Of a stretch of DNA of 64,000 nucleotides, positions 51,275-61,828 are shown piece by piece; positions within the stretch are counted from its first letter, which is position 1, and every line of letters starts with the position of its first letter. This stretch comes from Mycosphaerelloides madeirae. Its lineage: Eukaryota; Ascomycota; Dothideomycetes; Mycosphaerellales; Mycosphaerellaceae. The notes under the pieces are model-generated. The model was given only the letters and a program-made list of their open reading frames with translations. It was not told the origin of the DNA and did not search any database. The translations under genes were made by a program, and so were the position numbers. The stretch is from the NCBI GenBank assembly GCA_002785995.1, contig NHNV01000068.1, forward strand, positions 62,001-126,000, read 5' to 3'.

Positions 51275-52060
51275 TCAACCGCCCTCGTGCATCGATGCCG
51301 GGCTCCAGTACTCAGTCTCTTCGCCCTGGAAATCCACCCATACCAGACTGTCAGTCACAAGATCCTCAATCACAGCTACTGCCCGCGCGTGCTCCCAGTC
51401 CAGGTTTGCTTGCAACATCGAGACCGTGATGTATCCCATAATCTGTATCACTTCCAAGACAATGGACTGGTCTGGGTTGAGCTCCTTAGGGACACTGCGA
51501 ATAAACTTCATCGAACCAAGCTCAGTGATTTTGAACTGGCCACCAAGAGGTTCCAAAGACTCCAGAGCACGCTGCACATCATCGTCCGTTACCTCCATCG
51601 CCCCTCCGACTAGACCTCTGCCTTGAGCGATCCTCTTCCTCGCCTCTGACAACGCAATCATACCACCATTCTCACCCCTTGAGTCTCTGCACACCTCTAC
51701 CAAGCGTACGCCGAGCTCGAAGTAGAAGTCGTTCACGCTCGTCCCGAGCATCTTCGCCCAGACACTGCCGCCCTTGCCACTTGCGTCCTTCGCAGCCTGC
51801 ACGTTGCTCCCAGCCAGTGGATCGACACCAATAGCATGGCACATGCGTGCAAACTCGGCCCGGAAAGATGGATTGCTGCGAATGTCTTTGGCATGCGTAA
51901 GGGAGAAGTTGTGCAGAGCAGCCTGGAAGACGGAAAGCTGGTTGGCGAGAGCGTCGGCGTGGTTGGAGCGCAGAGCGGCGCCATGAGCGGCATATTTGTC
52001 TGAAGAGATGGCAGCGTTCGAGAAGGCGCTGAGGCCGACGCCGCGGCGACTTGAGGCCAT
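51275..52060 (-). CDS. SNF8: ESCRT-II subunit Vps22/Snf8 (EAP30)
   Basis: 261 aa in one exon from ATG 52060. ESCRT-II (Vps22, Vps25, Vps36) acts on endosomes in sorting ubiquitinated membrane proteins into multivesicular bodies. The start RRGVGLSAFSNAAISSDKYAAHG is the conserved EAP30 beginning, then LSVFQAALHNFSLTHAKDIRSNPSFRAEF and GVDPLAG. The paired winged-helix domains show YFELGVRLVEVCRDSRGENGGMI, FKITELGSMKFIRSVPKELN and AVIEDLVTDSLVWVDFQ with EYWSPA near the end. Length and motifs are normal. It is divergent from RPL7 with a 211-nt gap. Confidence 0.95.
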   Translation of the reverse strand: MASSRRGVGLSAFSNAAISSDKYAAHGAALRSNHADALANQLSVFQAALHNFSLTHAKDIRSNPSFRAEFARMCHAIGVDPLAGSNVQAAKDASGKGGSVWAKMLGTSVNDFYFELGVRLVEVCRDSRGENGGMIALSEARKRIAQGRGLVGGAMEVTDDDVQRALESLEPLGGQFKITELGSMKFIRSVPKELNPDQSIVLEVIQIMGYITVSMLQANLDWEHARAVAVIEDLVTDSLVWVDFQGEETEYWSPASMHEGG

Positions 52061-52271
52061 ATTGGGCTGATGTTGTTGTAGAGTGATATGGGAAGTGTTG
52101 TCCGAAAGTTCGCCAGGTCTGGGTGTTAGGCCTCAGGCACGTACACATTAGCGTCATCTTGGCAAAGCCCACAGCTCCTCCCTCGAAAAGTTGCTCCTAC
52201 TTTCTCATTCTACAGACGCCGACAGTCGACAACATCGCCAACCGCACATCCTCGACGACACCACCGCAGCA
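52061..52271. promoter_or_regulatory. divergent promoter, SNF8 / RPL7
   Basis: 211 nt between start codons. The RPL7 side has a pyrimidine-rich stretch (about 52173-52210, CTCCTACTTTCTCATTCTAC), as is common before ribosomal protein genes. Confidence 0.4.
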
Positions 52272-53602
52272 ATGGCCCCCTCCAAGATGTATGTTAGACT
52301 CTTTGTCGCCGCCGGGTGAGAAGATTGCAGCACAGTCGGTCCGCTACCGCTCAGAAAAATGCTCGCTCTCGCACGAGCAGCTTCATGATACAGTCCACAC
52401 CTGCCTCGATCCTGCGCGGCGTCAGACTCTGGCACGTCAGAATACGAGGCAGCGGGCATGCGATGGGAACAAGCGAAAGCCAGTTCCTGCTTGGCCCCGC
52501 CAGCTCGAAACAGCACCGGCGCTCTCGCCTAGCGAGGTTTTGCTGGATGAGATTCATCTCTCACCGGCCAAAGAAACACTCTTCGAAGGACTCAGCGGAG
52601 AATGCATGAGAGCCAGCAGACCACTGTGCCGCACTTCTTCGCCTCGAGTAGGCAACCACGCGGACTGACTGACCATCTCCCGTAGGAGCGTCGCAACCAA
52701 GGATCAGATCTTGGTCCCAGAGACTCTTCTCAAGAAGCGCAAGAGCCAGGAGAAGGAGCGCGCCGAGAAGGCCGAGCAGCGCGAGGCTCGCAAGAAGGTA
52801 CAGCTCTCTCCCTTCCCGCCCAGCATACTATGATGATATTCACCCAACTCACGACTAGCCTACGGGCGATGTTGTCGTTTTGTTAACCATCTTTCGGGAC
52901 TGATCGTGCAAACTCAACCCCACTCGCGCACAATGGGCATCTTCTAGAGCATACCGCTGATTACTTGTGCAGGAGAACAAACAGAAGCGCGAGCAAATCT
53001 TCAAGCGCGCCGAGTCTTACGTCAAGGAGTACCGCGATGGCGAGCGCGAGAAGATCCGCCTGTCTCGTGTCGCCAAATCTGAGGGCAGCTACTACGTTCC
53101 CGCCGAGCCCAAGCTTGCCTTCGTCGTCCGCATCAAGGGTATTAACAAGATCGACCCCAAGAAGCGCAAGACCCTCCAGCTCCTGCGTCTTCTTCAGATC
53201 AACAACGGCATCTTCGTCCGCCTGACCAAGGCTACCACTGAGATGCTTAAGATTGTCGAGCCATTCATCGCCTACGGCTACCCCAACCTCAAGTCTGTCC
53301 GTGAGCTCGTCTACAAGCGCGGATACGCCAAGACCAGCCAGAAGCAGCGCATTCCTCTCACCGACAACTCCATCATCGAGGAGCACCTCGGCCAGTACGG
53401 CATCGTCTGCATGGAGGACCTGATCCACGAGATCTACACGGTCGGCCCCAACTTCAAGCAAGCCTCCAACTTCCTCTGGCCATTCAAGCTCTCAAACCCC
53501 ACCGGCGGTTTCCGCCCACGCAAGTTCAAGCACTTCGTTGAGGGTGGTGATCTTGGCAACCGGGAGGAGTACATTAATGCGCTCATCCGCCAGATGAATT
53601 AG
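52272..53602 (+). CDS. RPL7: 60S ribosomal protein L7 (uL30)
   Basis: Three exons: 52272-52288, 52686-52797 and 52973-53602, giving 252 aa. The first exon is only 17 nt and its last codon is completed by the splice (MAPSK-M-S). The joined start VATKDQILVPETLLKKRKSQ is characteristic of L7. The rRNA-binding uL30 fold follows with KLAFVVRIKGINKIDPKKRK, LRLLQINNGIFVRL, KSVRELVYKRGYAK and GIVCMEDLIHEIYTVG. The basic helix EKERAEKAEQREARKK is typical of the eukaryotic extension. Introns are 397 nt and 175 nt, long for this genome; the second hosts a C/D snoRNA. Confidence 0.96.
52823..52909 (+). ncRNA. Intronic C/D box snoRNA, snR39/snR59-like
   Basis: In RPL7 intron 2. C box ATGATGA at 52830-52836, D box CTGA at 52900-52903, flanked by a short terminal stem (GCAT before C, GTGC after D). 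Directly upstream of the D box lies ACCATCTTTCGGG (52886-52898), complementary to the conserved LSU rRNA stretch CCCGAAAGATGGT. An internal CGATGTT (52867-52873) may be C'. In S. cerevisiae, introns of RPL7A and RPL7B host snR39 and snR59, which methylate A807 in this rRNA region, so host and target both agree. The exact methylated base by the D+5 rule is one position off A807 in my count. Confidence 0.82.
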
Positions 53603-53938
53603 GTTGTCTCTTCCAAAAGCAGCATCTTTGGGGGCATGGGGCGCTCGTGTGGTAGGTTTTCCAAGGTATGGAAGGCTAGCGCAAGGCGAATGGCGTCCGT
53701 AGATACCAAAAGAAATTCCAAGGTCTACTTCATGCCTTCACTTCCGATCGCATCTCCCCTAACCCCAGCCTACTGTTAGCGAGTTATCACCATGTTCTTC
53801 CCCGGGCTATTTTCCTGTGTCCGAATCGGGAATAAGCCGTCCCCTCTTGTGTCACCCGAAGCAAGGCTGCAACGCTGTCTAGACAATCAACATCCCTGGA
53901 GTTCTCCATAGCGGCTCTGGCGAAGAAGAGAAGACAGA
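53603..53938. other. RPL7 3' flank
   Basis: 336 nt between the RPL7 stop codon and the MITE-like element. Nothing further seen. Confidence 0.4.
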
Positions 53939-53960
53939 CATGATTCGCCGCGGGCTACGG

Positions 53961-54494
53961 AGCACACCTTGGGGAGCACACCTTGGGGAGCACACCTATG
54001 AAATACGCTGAGTCAAGGACTCGTATGTTTCTAATCCGCGCCACCTACCGAGGGAGTCTCCCGTCCTCGCCGTAAACAAAGTCTTTTTCTCGTTCGACTT
54101 GTTTAGAACGAAGAGTATTCCGTAGGAAGGGGAGAGACTTTGGATAGTATACGCTTCGAACGAACGCCTGTCTCTCCGCTTACTACTTGCGAAGGTAAAA
54201 GCAGGCCTCCCAAAGATAGCCGAAATCCCTCGAAGGCAGGCTTAGATTTTTGCCTCTACCTACTATCGAAGTCTGCTTTTCGAAGTAGGAAGGACTACCG
54301 TCTCGAGAGACTAAGAAGGGAGACTGCCTACGAGAGAGGAGGCTGCTTTCGCGAGAGGAAACTGCCTTCGAGGGAGTATGCCTTCGAGGGAAAATGCCTT
54401 CGGAAGGAGATGCGATATCCTAAGTCGACTTTATACGCACTTTACTCAGCGCATTCTACGGGTGCGTTCTCCTTGGTGTGCTCCCCTTGGTGTG
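53961..54494. mobile_element. MITE-like element with diverged terminal inverted repeats
   Basis: About 534 bp with no coding capacity. The left end (53961-54026) holds the 14-bp unit AGCACACCTTGGGG in tandem, then TATGAAATACGCTGAGTCA. The right end (54430-54494), read in reverse complement, gives GCACACCAAGGGGAGCACAC then GTAGAATGCGCTGAGTAAAG. The two ends align over about 65 bp. CATGATTC occurs on both sides (53939-53946 and 54495-54502) and could be an 8-bp target duplication, though 14 bases separate the left copy from the repeat. The interior is rich in CTTCGAGGG-type motifs in both orientations and could fold into a hairpin. Confidence 0.6.
54318..54408 (+). repeat. degenerate short tandem repeats inside the MITE-like element
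   Basis: About five units of 16-21 bp with the core (G)GA.ACTGCCTTCGAGGG: GGGAGACTGCCTACGAGAG, GGAGGCTGCTTTCGCGAGAG, GAAACTGCCTTCGAGG, GAGTATGCCTTCGAGG, AAAATGCCTTCGGAAGG. The inverse CCCTCGAAGGCAGG lies at about 54228. Confidence 0.7.
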
Positions 54495-54502
54495 CATGAT
54501 TC

Positions 54503-55369
54503 ACACCGCCGCCAAATGAGCAAGCAGGTCCAGAAGCCACAAGATCTGCCTATCCTCGATCTCGAATATACACCAATTTCGCCAGGCAAGTCATTATGGG
54601 AGGGATTCTGATCAGCAATGTCGTTGTTCGTTCTTCCTAAGCTCCGCAACACCACCCTTGCCAGGACTCAAGTGGGCTCCAAACAAGACTTCTCCACCGC
54701 CCCCCCTCCCTTTCATCGTCGAAGCAAAAGCGGGACCAACGCGACGCGCCGTCACTGATCGACAACGCCTCCGGAAAAGAAGATGAAGACACGTCGAACG
54801 AGATGAAGACGCCGACACGTAGTGACCTGACCACATATCATCACTATTACGCGGTCTTCGCTCGTAAGATGATCGCACTCAATCCCGAGATTCAGCTTCG
54901 CAACGGGACGTCGACGGTTGGCCACGGAGACAGAGTGGAGGCAGCATAAGCGTAATTGGGCGAGGGAGGCGAAGAGGTTCTGGGAAGCGAGGGAGAGAGC
55001 GAAGGGAAGGGGGAAACGATATCGGAGTGGATGCTGAAAGGAGAACGTCCGGTCAGCTCTTCTAGAGAGTCACTTGGAAGTCTGGCTGTGAGGCTTGTCA
55101 TGCTGCACATGGCGAGAAGTTGTCGGGATTGTCAGTGTTGATGTAAAGAGTCAGTCGAAAGTGAAGCGAGAAGGCATGCCTGCCATATGCCGGACTGATT
55201 TCTCCGTATGGCTATACGAAGCTGTACGAGGCCTGGATGCATCCCACGCCAACGATAGCGAACATGATCCTCTGCCCATCCTCTCGCATGAACACACTCA
55301 CGTCTTCACTTGCATTTCCAATTCGAATCGTGATTCTATGTACATGCATTTCCACACCCTCCCGCCCTC
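54503..55369. other. intergenic, about 870 nt, upstream of ferric reductase
   Basis: Promoter region of the ferric reductase gene. Several short frames, none with a domain. I could not identify a GATA-type iron regulator cluster with confidence. Confidence 0.35.
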
Positions 55370-57202
55370 ATGGACCTGATCTCGTTGCTGGAAGGTACGA
55401 CCGAGACCATTATCAGATCCGAGATACGCCAATCCAGGCCCTTGCATGACAAAGACTATTTCAAGAAGCTTGTGGAAGGCATCACGTTCTCGAGATGGTT
55501 TGTTGTTACATATCAGGCTGCTATCGTGGGTGTTTTGATTGTAGTTGTGGGTTGTAGGTGGTGGGAGCGGAGGAGGTGGAAGAAGCGAAGGAGTGATGGC
55601 AGGAGGGAAGGTGGAAAGAGCATGGTTCGAGTTGAAGCAAGAGCTGGGAGTCCATCGAGCAGCAGCTCGGGCAGTGCAACGCCTTCTACAAGAGAAGATG
55701 GGAAGGGACACGATGAATGGACACACCTCGTCTCAGGAGAAAACAGACCACGGCCTCGGAAATGGACGGCACCATGGAGATACTTTCACTCCGTGCTGCT
55801 ATACCAACCCGCTCCAATACCATTCCTGCAGAAGGTCCTCCCGCCCAACACAACAAGCCTCTGGATCCTCTCCCTCTTCGCCCTCAATCTCTTCTACGCG
55901 CTCTACCACGTCGGCTGGCACGTTTCCACGCAGGATGTTCTCGCTGATCGCGCAGGCCTCCTCTTCGTCGCCAATTTGCCATGGCTGTACCTCTTAGCAG
56001 CGAAGAACCAGCCGCTCAAATTCCTCACGGGTGACTCGTACGAGAATCTGAATATGCTGCACCGCAGACTCGGCGAGTGGATGTGTTTCCTCGCGGCGGT
56101 CCATCTCGCGGGAATGTTGATCGGCTGGTATGATTTCCTCCGACCACTTGGGATTGGACTCTGGCAGTTCTTGACGATACGGATTATTATCTTTGGAATT
56201 GGCGCTTGGGTGTGCTATGAGGTGTTGTACCTGATGAGTCTGGGGAGTTTCAGGGAGTGGTGGTATGAGGTCTTTCTAGGAAGTCACGTTCTGTTGCAGG
56301 CTGGGGCTTTGGTATTCCTCTTCCTACACCACTACAAATCGCGGCCTTACGTAGGGATATCACTGGGAATATTCGTCTTGGATCGATTTATCTGGAGGCT
56401 TGGGACTAAGACGTGCTCCGAGGATGCCACTTTGAAGATTATGGAAGACGGCGAGACGGTTATGGTTTCTGCGGTCTGGCCTGTTGTGCCGCAGCGTAGC
56501 TGGCTCCATCGAAACATGAGGCATGGCTGGTATCCGTCTGAGCATGTCTTTATCAGTATGCCTGGTATGAAGAGGAAGCACAAGTGGCAGTTTCATCCGA
56601 TGACTATTGCATCTGCAGCGCCTGCAAAGGGGCAGAAATACGCGTGGTTCAATCTCATTATCCGGGCTAAGGATGGCTTTTCGAAGGACCTATTGGAACA
56701 CGCGAAGGGGCATGAGAAGGTGAGGGTTAGGCTGGATGGACCTTACGGCTCACTCCACGCGCTGGAGATCCTGCGCTCTAGTGATATTGCCATTATCGTT
56801 GCAGGCGGATCAGGCATTGCGGTTGCATATCCTTTGCTCTGGGATCTCGTACACCAGTCCAAAGAAGCAGCAGGCGAAATATCTCCTGTCTCTAGAAGAA
56901 ACCAACGCGTGTGTTTGATCTGGATCGTCCAAGACACGTCACATGTCTCTTGGATCGGGCAAGAACGTCTTCGGGAACTACAGGAGCTGGGACTTCATCT
57001 TGTCATACCACCACCGAGTCGGACACACGGTCGTCCGGATGTGAAGGCTCTGCTCGAGGAGCGGGTGTATAGCAGAGGGGATCGCATCGGTGTCATCGTG
57101 TCGGGACCGGACGGTTTGAATCGTAACGTACAGAACTGTTGTGCGTCATTGGTGAGGAAGGGAAGGCAGATCGAGTGCGCGGTAGAGAAGTTCGGGTGGT
57201 GA
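55370..57202 (+). CDS. Ferric reductase-like transmembrane protein (FRE family)
   Basis: 610 aa in one exon. FRE proteins move electrons from NADPH via FAD and two hemes across the plasma membrane to reduce Fe3+ or Cu2+ for uptake. An N-terminal membrane helix (VVTYQAAIVGVLIVVVGCRWW) precedes a basic Ser-rich loop, then the ferric reductase core. Likely heme ligands are His in LNMLHRRLGEW and AAVHLAGM and in FLGSHVLLQAG and FLFLHHYKSR, the usual pairs 13 residues apart. FAD binding is seen at QFHPMTIASAA (about 407), NADPH binding at IVAGGSGIAVAYPLLWD (about 477) and the C-terminal VSGPDGLNRNV (about 578). All parts are present, so it is probably functional. Metal specificity is not known. 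Confidence 0.9.
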   Translation: MDLISLLEGTTETIIRSEIRQSRPLHDKDYFKKLVEGITFSRWFVVTYQAAIVGVLIVVVGCRWWERRRWKKRRSDGRREGGKSMVRVEARAGSPSSSSSGSATPSTREDGKGHDEWTHLVSGENRPRPRKWTAPWRYFHSVLLYQPAPIPFLQKVLPPNTTSLWILSLFALNLFYALYHVGWHVSTQDVLADRAGLLFVANLPWLYLLAAKNQPLKFLTGDSYENLNMLHRRLGEWMCFLAAVHLAGMLIGWYDFLRPLGIGLWQFLTIRIIIFGIGAWVCYEVLYLMSLGSFREWWYEVFLGSHVLLQAGALVFLFLHHYKSRPYVGISLGIFVLDRFIWRLGTKTCSEDATLKIMEDGETVMVSAVWPVVPQRSWLHRNMRHGWYPSEHVFISMPGMKRKHKWQFHPMTIASAAPAKGQKYAWFNLIIRAKDGFSKDLLEHAKGHEKVRVRLDGPYGSLHALEILRSSDIAIIVAGGSGIAVAYPLLWDLVHQSKEAAGEISPVSRRNQRVCLIWIVQDTSHVSWIGQERLRELQELGLHLVIPPPSRTHGRPDVKALLEERVYSRGDRIGVIVSGPDGLNRNVQNCCASLVRKGRQIECAVEKFGW

Positions 57203-58224
57203 TGTTCTAGCCTTTTTTGATGCTTAAAGCTAGTGGTTGGATGGTCGATACGTTCCTGGCCTGAATGATAGATGATTTGATGACCTTCAGCCGGCTCTCT
57301 GAGTTTGTGCATATGCTGCGATTGATGGACAACGAGTGTTCTGTTTGGAGCAGTCTGAAGCGAACCTCGGAAGATCCATCTCCCAAGCTGGAGAAATCTT
57401 ACGGCAAGGGTTCATCCCGCATTCCCTAGCCTGACCTGACAGCTGGGATGACAATTTGCCGGCAGCTCAGTGGAGCCGAGTAGAACGATTGTTGATGATG
57501 GAGCTGACGAGGCCTTGGAAAAATATGCGGGCAGAAGTGTCCGTTGGGCTGAGCAGGAAGGCGACTTGACGACGAGCCGCTCCCCCACCCAGTTCCTTCG
57601 TGGCCTAGACGCTGAATTAAATCGCGCATATACCGTTCCACCGCGTTCGACTCTCTTCATGCTCGCATACATACGGCATTGGGGACATTCAAACAGACGA
57701 ATTTGGGGAACGCCCGCATCGTCAACTGCACCTGGAGAGTTTGCACAATTGATACCTGGAAACGCCAAGAAGTTAAGCCTGCACCAAGTGAATGCTTTTT
57801 CGAAAGTTTAACGTCTATCAGGAGTTCACCGCTCGTGCCTTACACGTGCGTCTGAAGCTTCGAGGCGAACTGCTTACCTAGCGCGCTCTAGATCCAATCA
57901 GAGAACCACGTTGTATCGCCTCTGTGTGGGTGTTGCTTTAAAAGTTCACAGCTGCTGGCGCATGCTTGCTTTCCTAACGCAGCTTTCACTGCTGAAACTT
58001 CCTGGGCGAAATTCATCCACTCGGACAGCCTCACGACGTGTTGTCGTTACCACTCGAATTTCAGATCCATCTCTTTCTTCGCCAGATGTTGGGTGGTTCG
58101 CTTTCAAGTCTATCGGAGCTCTACGACGGAGTCCAATAACACGGGTTGAGGCGGGCTTGCCATTGTCGCAACGCTCGTATTCCTTCAACGCAACCACCTC
58201 ACCTCGCCAGCCGACTTGCCCAGT
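57203..58224. other. intergenic, about 1 kb
   Basis: Ferric reductase 3' flank and HAK gene promoter. Overlapping frames at 57412-57811 and 57911-58291 on both strands lack ATG starts or domains. Confidence 0.4.
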
Positions 58225-60778
58225 ATGGCGACTACCATCCAGTTCGACGACCAAGTCAGGCGGACGCGCTCCCGCGACACTACTGCAGTAGCAAGTGGAA
58301 CGGAACTCAATGAGGGCATCGTACGTCCTGACCACTTTGGTTGCTGATAACTCGAGATACTGACATCTCCCCTAGGTCTTCAGCCGCGCCGTCTCCCAAG
58401 CTCGCCGCAGCTCTCTCTCCCGCACCCGCTCCTTCGACCGTTTTGGCTCCAAGCACAACGACCAAGAAGAAGGCCTCCGCCATCCTGGCGATCACCGCAC
58501 GAAACAGACATTCCACGGTACCCAGCTCTTTTTCCTCGCCTACCAGAGCATAGGCGTCATCTACGGAGACATCGGGACCTCGCCGCTCTACGTCTTCTCG
58601 TCTACTTTCACCGAGAACCCGTCCCGCCAGGATGTCATCGGCGTGCTCTCGCTTATTATCTGGTCCCTGCTCATTATGGTCACGCTGAAATATATCGTGA
58701 TCATTCTGCACGCCGACAATGAGGGCGAGGGCGGCACATTCAGCTGTTACTCTCTGCTCTCGCGGTATGCGAATATCACGAATCGGGATCCGCGCGAAGA
58801 GCCTCTGGTCAAGATGGAGCGATATCAGACCGATGACTTACATCCATCGAATCTGAAAGTCCGCAAGACGATTGAGCAGAGCGTGGTGTTCAAGTCTATC
58901 TTGAAGATTATGGGGGTTTTTGCCGTTTCGATGGTCATGTCCGACGGTGTCCTCACTCCCGCGCAATCCGTCCTTGGTGCTGTACAAGGACTCAACGTTG
59001 TGGCGCCCGATATCAGCCAAGGGACGGTGATTGGTGTCAGCTGCGCCATTCTGATCCTGCTTTTCATCATTCAGCCATTCGGGACGACGAAGATTGGTGT
59101 TACTTTTGCACCCGTCATCATTGTATGGCTGGCGCTGTTGGCATCGTTTGGTAGGTAAAAGCTCTCAACAATTTCTGAACAATTGCTGATCATCTCTACA
59201 GGGATCTACAATCTGGTGAATTACGACGCAGGCGTTTTCGTAGCCTTCAATCCAGGAGAGGCTTTCGCATATCTAATCCGCCACGGAGAAGAAGGCTGGC
59301 GCTCTCTGGGCGGTGTCCTACTGGCCTTCACTGGAGTCGAGGCCCTCTTCGCCGACTTGGGAGCTTTCAGCATGCGAGCTATCCAGATCAGTTGGCTTTG
59401 CTGGTGTTTGCCGTGCCTCCTCCTTGCCTACATCGGACAGGCTGCATACCTAGCAGTCCACCCCGAAGCCTACACGTACCCGGTCTTCAACACGGTCCCA
59501 CCGAACTGTCTCATTCTGAGCATGGTTGTTGCAATCCTCGCCGCTATTGTGGCCTCGCAAGCCATCATCACAGCCACGTTCCAGCTTCTGGCACAGATCG
59601 TCAAGCTCTCGTACTTCCCTCAGATTCAGGTCGTCCACACGTCCAAGACGTTCCACAACCAGCTTTACGTTCCACTGGTCAATTACTTGCTCTGCATTGG
59701 CACGGTAGTCATCACCGCGGTCTTCAGAAACACGACGTCCCTTGGTCAGGCTTACGGAGTCTGCGTCATGTTCGTCACCTTCTTCGATACTCAAATGACG
59801 ACTCTGACGGCCTTGATCGTCTGGCGTTTCCGCCCTTGGATGGTAGTTCTCCCCTGGCTGGCCATTTCCGCCATGGACGGAGCTTTCCTTTCCTCCGCAT
59901 TGACGAAAGTCCCCAACGGAGCCTGGTTCACTCTCACTCTTGCCTCCATCCTGGCCGCTATTTTTATCCTCTGGCGATTCGGAAAAGAACAGCAATGGTC
60001 CGCAGAGCGCAGTGCCCGTAACCCACTTGCTCATTACGTTCGCAAAGACAACGAGGGCGGTCTCAGACTTACCGCGAACGGCGTCGATAGTCGCGGCGAA
60101 GCTCTTTCCATCACCAAAGGCTTTGGCATTTTCTTCGACAAGGGCGGTGACAAAACGCCGATCGTCTTCAGCCAATTCATCAACAAGCTCGTCTCGAAAC
60201 CGGAAGTGACCGTTTTTTTCCACCTGCGACCACTCGAGACTCCCAGCGTTCCGGAAGACGAGCGCTATATCGTCCAGAAGCTGAACGCACTCCCAAGTTG
60301 CTACCGGGTCGTCGCCCGTTACGGATACATGGACGAAGTCGTCACCCACGACCTCGCCTCTCTGATCTACGCTCGTATCCGCGACTACATCGTTCTCGAC
60401 AACGCCAAGCGCATCGAAAGCGTTGTCCCCACAAAAGCCATCTCTTCCACGCCTCCCGGAACAGTCATCCCCACTAACGTAAACATCGACGCCGAAAAAT
60501 TGTCCATCTCCTCAGCTACCGATCCCACGGAAATTGACGTTGGCCACGACGGCGAGAGCGTTCCACTCAACCTCGCGAAACTCCAGCAGGCGTACGAACA
60601 TCGGGTGCTTTATATCATCGGAAAGGAGGAGATGCAGTTGGCGCCTAAGACGAATCTTGGGCGGTTGATTCTGTTGAAGATCTTCCTGTTCGTGAGGGAG
60701 AATACCCGCAACAAGATGGCTAATCTGAAGGTTCCAACGGATCGATTGGTGGAGATTGGGTTTGTTATGGATGTTTGA
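58225..60778 (+). CDS. HAK1: High-affinity potassium transporter (HAK/KUP family)
   Basis: Exons 58225-58320, 58376-59150 and 59202-60778 give 815 aa, the normal fungal HAK length. The transporter takes up K+ by H+ symport at the plasma membrane. The signature IGVIYGDIGTSPLYVF is in the first membrane helix, then DNEGEGGTFSCYSLLSRYAN, VMSDGVLTPAQSVLGAVQGL, FQPFGTTKIG-like IQPFGTTKIGVTFAPVI and, after the second splice, AFTGVEALFADLGAF. Twelve hydrophobic segments are followed by a cytosolic C-terminal domain (ARYGYMDEVVTHD, LYIIGKEEMQLAPKTNLGRL). The N-terminal tail before the first helix is basic and Ser-rich, a likely place for phosphorylation control. Confidence 0.95.
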
Positions 60779-61171
60779 GGGGTGGAATAGGCGCCAAGAG
60801 GTTGTACGGATTGTTCTGCGAGGAAATAGCAGGGAAGAATGCTATGAGGTGGAATATGGGTATAGAGGTGTTCATGGAAGGGGAAAGGTTGAAGAACGCT
60901 GATAGAAACATTCGGCTCTGAAAGTCGTAGCTCCGAAACGATGATACGCATGCGATAGACTGCACAAACCGTGCCATTGATGTCGGATTAGAGACTGCTC
61001 CGAACTAGACGATATTCTAATAATGTCCAGTGCTCGAAGCATGTGACTGACTCGGCCGAATTCGGGAAGATTGATTTGTAAATGAGGTAAGCCGCCGCCA
61101 TCTATCATCACCAACGCTTCAATGTCCCTACCGCCTTCCTAAGAAGCACAACAATACACATAGACACAATC
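60779..61171. other. intergenic, about 390 nt
   Basis: HAK 3' flank and ISA2 promoter; nothing else seen. Confidence 0.4.
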
Positions 61172-61828
61172 ATGGCGACTCCTAACATATCACGAACGGC
61201 ATCTCGATGTCTACACACAGCAGCCTCATCGAGATCACGGCAGAGCAGCATCCCGCGACGCAGCTTCCACACCTCTACGCCACCTCTGTACCTCGACTTC
61301 CTCGTACCTTCATGGGCCGCACGACCACCTGCACGACCCTCTCCTCAACAACATAAGACAATTCCGAGAGCGTCGCGAAGACCACTTTCCTCCACCACCT
61401 CCCGCGCCGCCGCAACCCCCATCCAGAACCCGCGCAAAGACTCTTCCGGCGCCCTCCGCACCATTACCATCTCTTCCCGCGCCGCCCACCGCCTCCAAAC
61501 CCTCGCCTCCACCGATCGCAACCCCTCCCTAGCCCTGCGCGTGAGCGTCGAGTCAGGCGGCTGCCATGGGTTTCAGTACCTGATGAGCCTGACGGATTTG
61601 AAAGAGGTTGATCCGGAGGAAGATACGGTTTTTGAGAATGAGGAGGTTGTTGGTGATGGTGGGAGTTATAGGGCGAAGGTTGTGATGGATGAGGCTAGTT
61701 TGGAATTATTGGGGGGAAGTACGGTGGATTATACGATGGAGTTGATTGGGAGTCAGTTTAAGGTGGTGGGGATTCCGGGAGCGACGAGTAGTTGTGGGTG
61801 TGGGAGTAGTTTTGATGTGGCGGCTTGA
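61172..61828 (+). CDS. ISA2: Mitochondrial iron-sulfur cluster assembly factor Isa2
   Basis: 218 aa in one exon. With Isa1 and Iba57, Isa2 makes [4Fe-4S] clusters for aconitase, lipoate synthase and others in the mitochondrial matrix. The first 90 residues are rich in Arg, Ser and Thr with few acidic residues, a mitochondrial presequence. The A-type carrier domain begins at RTITISSRAAHRLQTLA and has the three metal-binding cysteines: ESGGCHGFQYLM and the pair in TSSCGCGSSF. SYRAKVVMDEASLELLGGST precedes the DYTMELIGSQFKVV strand. The insertion between the first Cys and the end is acidic (DPEEDTVFENEEVVGDGG), as in fungal Isa2. The base composition shifts to G-rich codons in the 3' half. Confidence 0.93.
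   Translation: MATPNISRTASRCLHTAASSRSRQSSIPRRSFHTSTPPLYLDFLVPSWAARPPARPSPQQHKTIPRASRRPLSSTTSRAAATPIQNPRKDSSGALRTITISSRAAHRLQTLASTDRNPSLALRVSVESGGCHGFQYLMSLTDLKEVDPEEDTVFENEEVVGDGGSYRAKVVMDEASLELLGGSTVDYTMELIGSQFKVVGIPGATSSCGCGSSFDVAA

Noticed and set aside
57412..57811. Overlapping frames of about 115 codons on both strands
   Set aside because: They begin at non-ATG codons and have no domain or splice support.
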